Shown: positions 14,543 to 23,115 of the stretch, one piece after another
Layout: the number at the start of each line of letters is the position of its first letter
Position numbering within the stretch: position 1 is the first letter of the stretch
Assembly: GCA_017539045.1 (NCBI GenBank)
Contig: JAFYHS010000012.1
Location: 1-64,000, forward strand
DNA: 64,000 bases
Reading direction: 5' to 3'
From: Bacteroidales bacterium
GTDB lineage: Bacteria > Bacteroidota > Bacteroidia > Bacteroidales > F082
Position numbers and translations under genes: made by a program
Notes under the pieces: generated by a model
What the model saw: the letters and a program-made list of their open reading frames with translations, nothing else
The model's database searches: none
Told to the model about the DNA's origin: nothing

Positions 14543-16084
14543 ATGAAAACAAAGAGATTATTATTCTCCGTCATTGCCATGGCTTTGGTGTCATTTGTCG
14601 CTCGATCCCAGGAGTCCAACCTACAGGCGATACCTATCAAATATGTGAATTATGACATCTGTGACATCTATGGAATGATGCAGCAACGGAATGGCGACAT
14701 CATCACGGACTTGCGACTGGCCCAGATCGATGGTAGCAGCGTCATTCCTTTGGGACACCTTCTGTATAAACTTTCCCCAGCCACCCTTCAATTCACAGAC
14801 TCTTTGCTATTGGCCGACACCGACGACCCTATCTATTTCTTTGCGAAGGATCCTCAAGGAGAGGGAAACATTAGAACTAACATAGAACCCGACGGTGACG
14901 GCAACACACTCCTCCGCATCTCGCACTTCTCCGATGACGGCCTCAATGTCATCGAAGAAGACGACGTGGTGGTGCCACTCTGCGAGGGCGAGGCATTCGA
15001 ATACCTATTTAGCGACATGATTGACTGTCAAGGAAACCTGATCTTGAAATACTACAAGGAAACTTATCCCGACATATACGAAGGACATATCGCTCGCTAT
15101 GCGCTTGACGGGACGCTGCTTTATGAAAACACGATTCCCGAAAGCCAGAACTTTGTCAACACGATGGAAGTGTTCAAGGAGTCGCCCCTGGAATACTGCC
15201 AATGGAAGAAAAGCGACAATGGATTCCTGAACTTTTATGTGCTTGACTCCACCTTTCAGACGAAAAACACTTACATTGTCAACAAAATGCTATATGAGGA
15301 CACTCCCAACGACATACAAGAATACTTTGAATTCGCCTCTTCCTATTCCACTTTCGTGATTCCCGATGGAGAAGATGTGCTGGTGGCGGCGAGATATGTA
15401 AGACAGGACCACGGCAATTTGGAGGATTTTGGCATCGCAGCGGCGCGTTACGAACTGCGCACCATGCAACGCAAGGCCTTGGTGCAGTTCAACGATTATC
15501 TCGGGATGAATGCCGACGCAGACTGTTTCGGCTTCAAAAAGATGCAGGATGGCACGGTGTATCTCCTTTACAGGGAGGTCGGCATGCCTGTCAAGTATTG
15601 GATGACCGTGGTCAAGATGGATGGCGACCTCAATGTGATATGGAAGCGCTATTGCGAGACACCGGAGGGAATGACGACTATCTGTCCCTACAGCACCGAT
15701 GCTACCATTATGCTTGATGACGGCGAAGGTGTCGAAACTGGCTTTGTGATAGCGGGCGGTAGCTTTGACGAGGTGACATACGATGGAGGCGTGTTTTACG
15801 GTATCCTTACCCACGACGGCGTCACTGCAGTTGCCGAAGGTGGCATAGAGATTCGCCCCTACATGTTCTACCCCAACCCCACCCAAGACCAACTCCACCT
15901 GCAGTACTCGCCCGATGTGCAGCCCAAGCAAATCGAGCTCTACGACCTGCAAGGCCGTCTCGTGCGCTCGCAAGGCAACACCTTCGAGACCTTCGACCTC
16001 GGCCCTCTGCCTGCTGGCACCTACACGCTCCGCGTCACTATGGACGACGGGCAGGTGTTCTCGGATAAGGTGGTGAAGGAATGA
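14543..16084 (+). CDS. T9SS type A sorting-domain protein, propeller-like, unknown function
   Basis: A 513-residue exported protein with signal peptide MKTKRLLFSVIAMALVSFVARSQ. The body (about 30-430) consists of repeated beta-strand units alternating with Asp/Gly turns, like a beta-propeller of the kind that logs values (GDIITDLRLAQIDGSS, DLNVIWKRYCETPEG, VIAGGSFDEV). The T9SS type A sorting domain (about 435-513) starts YMFYPNPTQDQLHLQ and ends DGQVFSDKVVKE. It would be secreted through T9SS and attached to the surface by A-LPS or released. Similar layout appears in the 16259 and 46028 genes, so these form a paralogous set. No enzyme motif was seen. Confidence 0.8.
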   Translation: MKTKRLLFSVIAMALVSFVARSQESNLQAIPIKYVNYDICDIYGMMQQRNGDIITDLRLAQIDGSSVIPLGHLLYKLSPATLQFTDSLLLADTDDPIYFFAKDPQGEGNIRTNIEPDGDGNTLLRISHFSDDGLNVIEEDDVVVPLCEGEAFEYLFSDMIDCQGNLILKYYKETYPDIYEGHIARYALDGTLLYENTIPESQNFVNTMEVFKESPLEYCQWKKSDNGFLNFYVLDSTFQTKNTYIVNKMLYEDTPNDIQEYFEFASSYSTFVIPDGEDVLVAARYVRQDHGNLEDFGIAAARYELRTMQRKALVQFNDYLGMNADADCFGFKKMQDGTVYLLYREVGMPVKYWMTVVKMDGDLNVIWKRYCETPEGMTTICPYSTDATIMLDDGEGVETGFVIAGGSFDEVTYDGGVFYGILTHDGVTAVAEGGIEIRPYMFYPNPTQDQLHLQYSPDVQPKQIELYDLQGRLVRSQGNTFETFDLGPLPAGTYTLRVTMDDGQVFSDKVVKE

Positions 16085-16089
16085 AGACG

Positions 16090-16106
16090 GGGGATTGCAA
16101 ATCCCC
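16090..16106. repeat. Repeat family E palindrome GGGGATTGCAAATCCCC
   Basis: A 17-nt inverted repeat lies just after the stop of the 14543 gene. A related GCGGATTTGCAATCCGC lies at 28988-29004. Confidence 0.55.
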
Positions 16107-16157
16107 AAGTTCTGGATTGCTCCAAATGATGCGGTCCCTTTCTTTTTAGGCAAAAAA

Positions 16158-16190
16158 TTTGTTTTGGACAACAAAATATTTGTATTTTCG
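16158..16190 (+). promoter_or_regulatory. Promoter for the 548-residue T9SS cargo gene
   Basis: TTTG at 16158-16161 is followed after 21 bp by TATTTTCG at 16183-16190. The leader to the ATG at 16259 is about 60 nt. Confidence 0.5.
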
Positions 16191-16258
16191 CAATCGATAA
16201 CAAAAACAAAACAGATATCATGCCGCTAATGTGACATGGCTAATACACCCTCATCACA

Positions 16259-17905
16259 ATGATTAAGCACTTGTTAAACAGAAACAAAGGATTGTTCCTG
16301 CTTGGAGCCTTGGCCTTGTTTTTCGGGGCCAAGGCTTCGGCACAGGAATGGACCTATACATCAGATTATATTTTCAATGGCGAAACGGTAACCTATTATA
16401 GAGATGTTTGGCAAAAGCAGGACGGTGGGGTTATTGCTGCTGGGAGGGAGCACACCGTCAACCATGACTATTGGCCCTTATTGACGCACCTTTCGCCAAA
16501 CGGAACCGAATTGGAAAAAAGGATATTTGACAGACCTGCATTCTCTGGACTGTGCCCTCATGTCTTCTTCGACAAAGAAGGCAACACCTTCGCGCTCATG
16601 TCATACCATCCTGACTACGACGATTCCACCCCAAATTTCTTCCTCAACTTCGACAATCCGCCCGACTACGCCACCCTCAACCTTTACAAACTCGACGACG
16701 AACTCAACATCCTTGAAAGCCACGAGCACAGGTTCCAAGTTGACACGGCCGTTTGTCCTCACCAAAGCTGTACTCCAAACGGGTTTAGCGGGAGACTGAC
16801 CATCCTCACCGCCGAATCGGACGGGAACGACATCGTTGGCCTCTATGTCAAATCGCCCACTTTTGACGTTCACAACCCAAGAGGACACGACTCACTCTTC
16901 TTCTTCAGGATGGACTTCGACGGGAACTTCATCGACAGGGTTGGCTACGAAATGGAAAGCACAGGCGGGGGCATGGATACGAATTGGCTTTATTATCAAT
17001 TATGCCGAGTCGACAACGGGTTTGTCTTTTACTACAACGACGCGCCGGATATTTACTATACCACACCCGACGGCAAGGATAGGGTTGGGACGCCCGGCAC
17101 CGCCTTTTTTATCGACAAAGACTTCCAAATCCTGGATGTGAAGGCTTTTCGCCAACAAGCCGACATAAACCCAATTATTGGCGACATGTTCCAACAGATG
17201 TCGGTAGTGCGCAGCCCGCACAACTCGGCCTATGTCACTTCCTTATACTGCAAGCCGCAAGGATCAGGACAACAAGGCATCGCTCTCTACGAATTTGGCG
17301 ATCCTGAAAGAGCAGGCACGCTGCCCATGATACGATATACGGAAAGGTCGTCAGGGCGACAGACCTGGGACAAGGTCGCCTTGCTGAAAGGTGTCGACAT
17401 CGCCCAAGACAACACCATCTTTTTAGGATACGTCCTGCATCCGGATTACTATATACTATGCATAGACAGGCTGACCCCCGATTTCGACACCATAAGGACC
17501 TGGAGATTGGGCGAAGAGGAAGAGTACGCAATAACGCTCTATACCATTAAATCGACAGAAGACAATGGAATACTTGTGGTCTACACATACAACTTGTATG
17601 GCCAAAACTTTTACCATAACACCATTGCAAAAATCTCAGCCGAGGATTTTATGGCAGTTAAAGAGGACGAAACAACTCCTCTTTTCACCCTCCTTCCCAA
17701 CCCCACCACGGGCCTCATCAACATCACGGGCAAGGATTTGAAACAAGCCGAAATACTCAACACCCTCGGGCAGCGCGTGGCCAACGCCACGGGCGAGGGC
17801 GAGACACTGCAAATCGACCTCTCCGAATTGCCCACTGGCGTCTACTTCGTCAACATCACTGACAAGGAAGGGCGCAAGTGCGTGCGGAAGGTGGTGAAGG
17901 AATAA
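16259..17905 (+). CDS. T9SS type A sorting-domain protein, propeller-like
   Basis: A 548-residue exported protein. The signal region (NKGLFLLGALALFFGAKASA) follows a basic N-terminus. The body is a series of strand-turn units (GGVIAAGREHTVNHDYWPLL, ILDVKAFRQQADINP) suggestive of a beta-propeller. The C-terminal sorting domain (about 470-548) begins LLPNPTTGLINITGKDL and ends GRKCVRKVVKE. It follows the 14543 paralogue with its own promoter. Function unknown; a surface-displayed or secreted role is inferred from the sorting domain. Confidence 0.8.
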   Translation: MIKHLLNRNKGLFLLGALALFFGAKASAQEWTYTSDYIFNGETVTYYRDVWQKQDGGVIAAGREHTVNHDYWPLLTHLSPNGTELEKRIFDRPAFSGLCPHVFFDKEGNTFALMSYHPDYDDSTPNFFLNFDNPPDYATLNLYKLDDELNILESHEHRFQVDTAVCPHQSCTPNGFSGRLTILTAESDGNDIVGLYVKSPTFDVHNPRGHDSLFFFRMDFDGNFIDRVGYEMESTGGGMDTNWLYYQLCRVDNGFVFYYNDAPDIYYTTPDGKDRVGTPGTAFFIDKDFQILDVKAFRQQADINPIIGDMFQQMSVVRSPHNSAYVTSLYCKPQGSGQQGIALYEFGDPERAGTLPMIRYTERSSGRQTWDKVALLKGVDIAQDNTIFLGYVLHPDYYILCIDRLTPDFDTIRTWRLGEEEEYAITLYTIKSTEDNGILVVYTYNLYGQNFYHNTIAKISAEDFMAVKEDETTPLFTLLPNPTTGLINITGKDLKQAEILNTLGQRVANATGEGETLQIDLSELPTGVYFVNITDKEGRKCVRKVVKE

Positions 17906-17941
17906 AGACAGGGGGCGCCAATGCACCGAAACTTGCAAAAC

Positions 17942-17965
17942 AGGGAAACTCAAAAGGGTTTCCCT
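17942..17965. terminator. Bidirectional terminator between convergent genes
   Basis: AGGGAAACTC pairs with GGGTTTCCCT, followed by ATTTTTAT on the plus strand. It separates the T9SS cargo gene from the serine hydrolase on the minus strand; the hydrolase stop is at 17970. Confidence 0.7.
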
Positions 17966-17969
17966 ATTT

Positions 17970-19157
17970 TTATGGTTTCAGCGGCTCTGCCTCGGGCAAC
18001 TGCACCGAAGTGTCGACCATAAAGCCGAAAGTCACATCGATGGGGATAATCCAAGTGGTGTTGCATAAAATGACTAGAAAACGATGGCGGCGCTCGTCAC
18101 GGATGATGGCGCTGCGATAGCCTTTCCACCAACCGAAATGGAAATAGATGTCAGGATATTCCTGGCTCAAACGCCAGCCGAAGCCATAGTTCTCACCGTT
18201 CTTCCAGTCGGGCGAGCCCGGCACGAAGGCCTCGGCCTGCAGGCTGTCGGGCAGCAACAGGTGCGCGTCCAAGGCTTGGTTGTATTTCCAAATGTCCTCC
18301 ACCGTCGAATACATGATCTTGTCGCCCATCACACCGTTGAGGTAATCGTTTTGCGTCTTCACCGGACCACTGCGATACATGTCATGACCTTGCACTTCGG
18401 TAGGCACATACATCGAGACCTCATTATCATTGCGCATGGAATAGATATAGGAACTGTTCATGCCTACAGGCTCGAAGATACGATCGCGCATGAAGTCCTC
18501 AAAATGCTGTTGGCTCACCCGCTCCACCACCGTGGCCAACAGGGCATAGTTGATGTTGTTGTAGAAATAGACCGCATCGGGAGCACCATAGACTTCCGGC
18601 TTCTTGTCGATGAGCATCTTGATCAACGCCTCGTTGGAGAAGGGCTTCTTGCGGTCGGGCCAGAACTCGTCGGCCATCGAGTCGTAGCGCGGCAAGCCCG
18701 AACGGTGGGTGAGCAGCATCCTGACCGTCACCCCTTCATAGGGAAACTCGGGGATGTACTTCTTGATGTCCGTATCGTAGTCGAGTTTCCCGTCGGCCTT
18801 CAAGAGCATAATGGCTTCGGCGGTGAACATCTTCGAGTCGGACGAGAGCTGGAAGGCGTCGTCGATGCGCAACGAGTCCTTTTGGCGCTTGGTCAGGTCG
18901 CGCCATCCAAAGGCTTTTTCATAGACGACCTGCCCCTGCTCTGCATAGAGCACCACACCGTTTAAGCCGTTGCGCGACAAGTCGGTAAAGACCTTGTCGG
19001 CCTGCTTGGCGCGTTTGGCCACTATGGCCTTGTTCATGTCGAAAAACAGGCTGTCGACATTCAGGACGGGCACCTCGTGGCCACAGCGACGACTACAAAG
19101 GACGACCGATCCGGTAACAAGCAGAAGAAATACTATGAGAAGGGTTTTTCGCTTCAT
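17970..19157 (-). CDS. Serine hydrolase, beta-lactamase class C/PBP family
   Basis: A 395-residue protein from the ATG at 19157 (an alternative ATG at 19178 adds seven residues). The N-terminus is hydrophobic (MKRKTLLIVFLLLVTGSVVLC) and may be a lipoprotein or signal anchor. The beta-lactamase-like fold carries the SxxK motif (SDSK within QLSSDSKMF), the YxN motif (YNN within YFYNNINYALL) and the third motif as HxG (FHFGWWKGYR). Such proteins act as D-alanyl peptidases or esterases on the periplasmic side; true beta-lactam resistance is not implied. It stands alone, facing away from the helicase gene. Confidence 0.85.
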   Translation of the reverse strand: MKRKTLLIVFLLLVTGSVVLCSRRCGHEVPVLNVDSLFFDMNKAIVAKRAKQADKVFTDLSRNGLNGVVLYAEQGQVVYEKAFGWRDLTKRQKDSLRIDDAFQLSSDSKMFTAEAIMLLKADGKLDYDTDIKKYIPEFPYEGVTVRMLLTHRSGLPRYDSMADEFWPDRKKPFSNEALIKMLIDKKPEVYGAPDAVYFYNNINYALLATVVERVSQQHFEDFMRDRIFEPVGMNSSYIYSMRNDNEVSMYVPTEVQGHDMYRSGPVKTQNDYLNGVMGDKIMYSTVEDIWKYNQALDAHLLLPDSLQAEAFVPGSPDWKNGENYGFGWRLSQEYPDIYFHFGWWKGYRSAIIRDERRHRFLVILCNTTWIIPIDVTFGFMVDTSVQLPEAEPLKP

Positions 19158-19247
19158 TTTCGAGGCAAAAGTAAGCAAAAGAGGCTTTCGTTTTGCCTAA
19201 TTTGGGCCAAAATGAAGAATTCTACCGTGTAATTCGCTAATAATTAC

Positions 19248-19255
19248 TACTTTTG
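19248..19255 (+). promoter_or_regulatory. -7 box for the DEAD-box helicase
   Basis: TACTTTTG matches TAnnTTTG and lies 36 bp before the ATG at 19292. A TTG start at 19253 would fall inside this box, which argues for the downstream ATG. Confidence 0.5.
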
Positions 19256-19291
19256 CAGCCCGAAACACAACCTAATACATTTCATTATTTC

Positions 19292-21424
19292 ATGTCACAA
19301 TTTACCGATTTTGGATTGAATCCCGCTCTGTTGAGGGCTATTAAGGAGCTGGGGTTCGAGAATCCTATGCCGATCCAGGAACAAACGATTCCTGTGCTCC
19401 TCGAGCAAGATGTTGACTTTGTTGGTCTTGCACAGACGGGAACGGGTAAGACGGCTGCCTTTGGCTTGCCGTTGTTGAACAAGATTGACGCCGAGCAGCG
19501 TTGCATTCAGGCGTTGATCCTCTGTCCGACGCGCGAGCTCTGCATGCAGATTACCCGCGACTTGCGCAACTATGCCAGGTACATTCCCGAAATCCTGATT
19601 GTGCCCGTCTATGGCGGCGCCAGCATCGAACTACAGTTCAAGGACCTAGCCAAGAAACCGCAGATTATCGTGGCCACGCCCGGCCGTCTGCGCGATATGA
19701 TCCGCCGCAACCGCGTCGACTTCACCAATGTGAAGACCATGATCCTCGACGAGGCCGACGAGATGCTGAACATGGGTTTCCAAGAGGAGGTCGACGACAT
19801 CCTCGAGTACATGCCCAAGGAAGGTCGCCACACCATGCTCTTCTCGGCCACCATGCCGAAAGAGGTGGAGGCCATCCTCAACAAGTACATGACCGACCCC
19901 GTGAAGGTGGCCGTGGGCGAACGCAATAGCGGCACCGCCAACGTCGACCACATCTACTACATGATGGCCGCCAAAGACCGTTATTCGGTGCTGAAGCGCA
20001 TCATCGACTACACGCCGTCCATCTATGGCATCATCTTCTGCCGTACCAAGCTGGAGACGCAAGAGATTGCCGACAACCTCATCCAAGATGGCTACAATGC
20101 CGCCGCCTTGCATGGCGACCTCTCGCAAGGCATGCGCGACAATGTGATGGACCACTTCCGCAAGCGCAGCCTGCAGCTGCTGGTGGCTACCGACGTGGCT
20201 GCCCGTGGCATCGATGTGAAGGAACTGACCCACATCATCAACTACAACCTGCCCGACGACATCGAGACCTACGTGCACCGCAGCGGCCGTACAGGTCGTG
20301 CCGACAAACGCGGTATCTGCTTGAGCCTCATTAATCTACGCGAAAAAAGCAAAATCAAGAAGATTGAAAAGATCGTGGGGCGTCCCTTCGAGAAGGCCAT
20401 GATCCCGACGGGCAAGGAAGTGTGCGAGAAACAACTCTTCAACCACATCGACCGCATCGAGCATGTCGACATCAACCGCGAGGAGATCGACGACTACCTG
20501 CCTGTCGTGTTCCGCAAGCTCGATTGGATGAGCCGCGAGGAACTCATCACCCGTATGGTGGCACTCAACTTCAACCGTTTCCTGGATTACTATAAGGACG
20601 CTGTCGACCTCAATGTCACCGAGCGCGAGGAGAAGAAAGACCGCAAGGAGCGTCAGATAGAGCGTGAGCATCGCGACGAGACCATGAAACGCCTCTACTT
20701 CGGTATGGGCAAGAACGACCATATCCTGCCGCAGAAAATCATCGGCAAGATCAACGATGTCACCCGCTCGAAGAACATCCCGATCGGCCGCATCGACCTC
20801 TATCCCGACTTCTCGTATGTCGATGTGGAAGAGAGCTTCGTCCCGCTGATTCTCGAATGCTTCGCCGACCCGCACAGCAACCCACGCGGCATCGTGGTGG
20901 AGGTCGCCAAGGAACAGCCTGAACGCAAGAAGGCCAGCGGCGGTGAGAAGAAAGGCTCTGTCGAACGCAAAGAACGCAAGGAGCGTCGCGAACGCGACGA
21001 ATTCCGCGAAAAACGCGAACGCCGCGACGACGACTTCGCCGAGAAGAAATCGAAGAAGAAAAAGAAGGAGCGTGATGACGACCGTCCCTACTACAAGTCG
21101 GAGCGTTCGCGCGACGGTCGCGAATGGCTCGAGCCCGATTGGAAAGAGCATCTTGACGACATCGAGGTCTTCATCGACGATGACGACCGTCCGAGCCGCA
21201 AGCAGCGTAACGCCGAACGCGGCTTCGGTGCCAAGAAGGGCAGCGGAAGCGCGTCATCGAGAGGCAGCAGCTCAAGAGGTGGCTCATCGAGAGGTGGTAG
21301 CTCAAGAGGCAGCTCTTCAAGAGGTTCTTCATCGAGAGAGTCGGGGCGTGGCCGCCGTGGCGCCAGCCGCTATGAGGACGACTTCTATGCACCGCGCCGC
21401 CGTGGTGGAGGTAGAAGGAGATGA
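19292..21424 (+). CDS. DEAD-box ATP-dependent RNA helicase, DeaD/CsdA-like
   Basis: A 710-residue RNA helicase from the ATG at 19292 (MSQFTDFGLNPALLRAI). Q motif (PMPIQEQTIP), motif I (AQTGTGKT), DEAD (LDEADEMLNMGF), SAT (FSATMP) and motif VI (HRSGRTGRADKRG) are all visible. A DbpA-type RNA-binding domain (about 480-560, LYFGMGKNDHILPQKIIGKIND) follows. The tail (about 560-710) is highly charged and then rich in S-R-G repeats (about 21240-21345), likely disordered RNA binding. Such helicases help ribosome assembly and cold growth. Tail repeats are tandem at DNA level, so length may vary between strains. Confidence 0.94.
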   Translation: MSQFTDFGLNPALLRAIKELGFENPMPIQEQTIPVLLEQDVDFVGLAQTGTGKTAAFGLPLLNKIDAEQRCIQALILCPTRELCMQITRDLRNYARYIPEILIVPVYGGASIELQFKDLAKKPQIIVATPGRLRDMIRRNRVDFTNVKTMILDEADEMLNMGFQEEVDDILEYMPKEGRHTMLFSATMPKEVEAILNKYMTDPVKVAVGERNSGTANVDHIYYMMAAKDRYSVLKRIIDYTPSIYGIIFCRTKLETQEIADNLIQDGYNAAALHGDLSQGMRDNVMDHFRKRSLQLLVATDVAARGIDVKELTHIINYNLPDDIETYVHRSGRTGRADKRGICLSLINLREKSKIKKIEKIVGRPFEKAMIPTGKEVCEKQLFNHIDRIEHVDINREEIDDYLPVVFRKLDWMSREELITRMVALNFNRFLDYYKDAVDLNVTEREEKKDRKERQIEREHRDETMKRLYFGMGKNDHILPQKIIGKINDVTRSKNIPIGRIDLYPDFSYVDVEESFVPLILECFADPHSNPRGIVVEVAKEQPERKKASGGEKKGSVERKERKERRERDEFREKRERRDDDFAEKKSKKKKKERDDDRPYYKSERSRDGREWLEPDWKEHLDDIEVFIDDDDRPSRKQRNAERGFGAKKGSGSASSRGSSSRGGSSRGGSSRGSSSRGSSSRESGRGRRGASRYEDDFYAPRRRGGGRRR

Positions 21425-21429
21425 TTTTT

Positions 21430-21460
21430 TCGTCACAAAACTGACAAAACCTTCAAAACA
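21430..21460. repeat. CAAAAC-periodic element, left flank of the GxxExxY gene
   Basis: TCACAAAACTGACAAAACCTTCAAAAC carries CAAAAC three times at about 9-bp spacing. The reverse complement of 22049-22077 has the same pattern, so the two flank the GxxExxY gene as imperfect inverted repeats. Confidence 0.55.
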
Positions 21461-21540
21461 ATAGTTGTGGGAAGAAGCAACGGCTCGCAACCGCTTGCCG
21501 TTGCCCCCCGACTAAAGTCGGGTATTAAAACACAAACGGT

Positions 21541-21975
21541 ATGATAGACGTTGAGGCTTTAAAAGCTTATGCTTATGATACGATAGGGGCGATTCACGAA
21601 GTCCATAAGGAATTAGGGCCTGGACTGAATGAAAAAGTCTATCAAGAAGGACTTCAACTGGAGTTGTCGGAAAGAAACATCCCTTTTCAGAAAGAGTTGA
21701 CGTTTCATCCCTTGTATCACGGCAAGGAAATGGAATCTACGTATCGGTTGGATTTCTTGGTAAACGATGACATTATTGTTGAGTTGAAGTCTGTTGAAAG
21801 TTTAAGCAATGAACATAAAGCCCAACTATTCAACTATATGAGACTAATGAAAGCTTCTGTGGGTATTTTGGTGAACTTCTACCCAAGGTTTGCTGAAATC
21901 GAACGTTATTTCTTTGATTCAGAAAGCAATGAAGTATACGCCTCCGATGGCTTTCCTATCAGAAAATACAGTTAA
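21541..21975 (+). CDS. GxxExxY family protein
   Basis: A 144-residue protein of the GxxExxY family (PDDEXK nuclease-like fold). The signature GPGLNEKVYQEGL gives the name. Nuclease-like acidic residues are present as LDFLVNDDIIVELKSV (D..ExK pattern). The family is widespread in Bacteroidota and other phyla, often in variable loci, with no settled function. It is more AT-rich than its neighbours, interrupts the helicase-menA order and is flanked by short inverted repeats, which suggests a mobile cassette. Function is not assigned. Confidence 0.85.
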   Translation: MIDVEALKAYAYDTIGAIHEVHKELGPGLNEKVYQEGLQLELSERNIPFQKELTFHPLYHGKEMESTYRLDFLVNDDIIVELKSVESLSNEHKAQLFNYMRLMKASVGILVNFYPRFAEIERYFFDSESNEVYASDGFPIRKYS

Positions 21976-22048
21976 AACCCAAGAGGCATCCGTAAGGATG
22001 CGTAGGAAAGCATGCCGGTTGGCTGCTTTCCTTGTCTAATAAAAGCGG

Positions 22049-22077
22049 TTTTGTGAGTTTTGTAGGTTTTGTGAAAT
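22049..22077. repeat. GTTTTG-periodic element, right flank of the GxxExxY gene
   Basis: GGTTTTGTGAGTTTTGTAGG followed by TTTTGTGAAA is three GTTTTG units at about 9-bp spacing, the inverted form of 21430-21460. Confidence 0.55.
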
Positions 22078-22085
22078 AAATAACT

Positions 22086-23018
22086 ATGGCAAAGTTTAAA
22101 ACATGGATCAAAGCAGCCCGTCCGAGGACGGTGCTGCTCTCCTTTTCCGGGGTGCTGCTTGGAGGTTTTTTGGCCTTTGACCAGTTAAGGTCCCTGAGCC
22201 CTGAGCTTGTCGAAGGGTCGAAGGGCCGATATATTTTTGTTATACTTTTTGCTGCTCTCACTGCAATACTCCTCCAAATCCTCTCCAACCTCGCCAACGA
22301 CTACGGCGACTTCAAGAAAGGCACCGACAACATGAAGCGTGTCGGACCGCAACGCGAGATGCAGAGTGGTGCCATTACCGAACAGGAGATGAAACGAGGC
22401 TTGGCTTTTACGGCTATGTTATGCCTGATTTCAGGCGCTCTGCTGATTTTCGTTTTCTCGGGTTTGACATGGCAAGAATTAGCGGTTTTTGCCGTTTTGG
22501 GGTTAGGGGCAGTGTTGGCAGCATTACTGTATACCTTGGGCAAACGGCCTTACGGCTATCGTGGTCTAGGCGACCTGTTTTGTTTTCTTTTCTTTGGTTG
22601 GGCTGCCGTGGCCGGCACCTTCTATTTGGCCACAAAATCTCTTGATTTCAGCGTTTTGTTGCCTGCCTCGGCGATGGGCTTCCTCTCCAATGCCGTGCTC
22701 AACATCAACAACATGCGCGACTATGAGAACGACAAGGCCTCGGGCAAGAACAGCCTCGTGGTGAAATTGGGGTTGAAAAATGCATTCATTTACCATTGCC
22801 TGCTCATTGGAGGCGCTTTCGTCTTCCTCACGGTTTATCTCGTCTTGCACCAAGCCGCATGGTATTCCTACCTGTTTGTAGTGCTTTCTATCCTATTCAT
22901 CAAAGACTTAATTGCCATCAAGAAGACAAAACCCGAGCTGCTTGACCCGTTTTTGGGCCGACAGGTGAAGCATAGTTTCTTGCTTGTGGTAGTTTTTGGA
23001 GTTTTGCTGTTAGTTTGA
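22086..23018 (+). CDS. menA: 1,4-dihydroxy-2-naphthoate octaprenyltransferase
   Basis: A 310-residue UbiA-type membrane prenyltransferase of menaquinone synthesis. The first aspartate-rich motif is NDYGDFKKGTDN, followed by RVGPQREMQSGAIT. The second aspartate motif is NINNMRDYENDKASGK. About eight to nine hydrophobic segments run through the protein. Residues about 35-47 (RSLSPELVEGSKG) look foreign: they are encoded by palindromic repeat family D and sit between TM1 and TM2, where they seem to be tolerated. It supplies menaquinone for anaerobic respiration. Downstream neighbour has its own leader. Confidence 0.9.
   Translation: MAKFKTWIKAARPRTVLLSFSGVLLGGFLAFDQLRSLSPELVEGSKGRYIFVILFAALTAILLQILSNLANDYGDFKKGTDNMKRVGPQREMQSGAITEQEMKRGLAFTAMLCLISGALLIFVFSGLTWQELAVFAVLGLGAVLAALLYTLGKRPYGYRGLGDLFCFLFFGWAAVAGTFYLATKSLDFSVLLPASAMGFLSNAVLNINNMRDYENDKASGKNSLVVKLGLKNAFIYHCLLIGGAFVFLTVYLVLHQAAWYSYLFVVLSILFIKDLIAIKKTKPELLDPFLGRQVKHSFLLVVVFGVLLLV
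22189..22217. repeat. Repeat family D, in-frame within menA
   Basis: GGTCCCTGAG precedes the core CCCTGAGCTTGTCGAAGGG (22199-22217). It encodes the peptide SLSPELVEG. A copy of the core with 17 of 19 bases matching, in inverse orientation, lies within the DUF4175 gene at 51915-51933. Confidence 0.75.
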
Positions 23019-23065
23019 TAGATTTTTTTCACCTAATTATTAAGGCTATTATTTGAATTTGTTTT

Positions 23066-23073
23066 TATTTTTG
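23066..23073 (+). promoter_or_regulatory. -7 box for the Omp28-like T9SS gene
   Basis: TATTTTTG lies 42 bp before the ATG at 23116. No convincing -33 element at the usual spacing. Confidence 0.4.
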
Positions 23074-23115
23074 CAACGAAAAATCTAATCAACACAACAT
23101 TAAAATCTTATCCCT

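Noticed and set aside
17970..19157. Serine hydrolase as antibiotic-resistance beta-lactamase
   Set aside because: Motif three is HxG rather than KTG and the family is broad; resistance is not supported.
19253..19291. TTG 19253 as helicase start
   Set aside because: It falls in the -7 box TACTTTTG; the family start is at ATG 19292.
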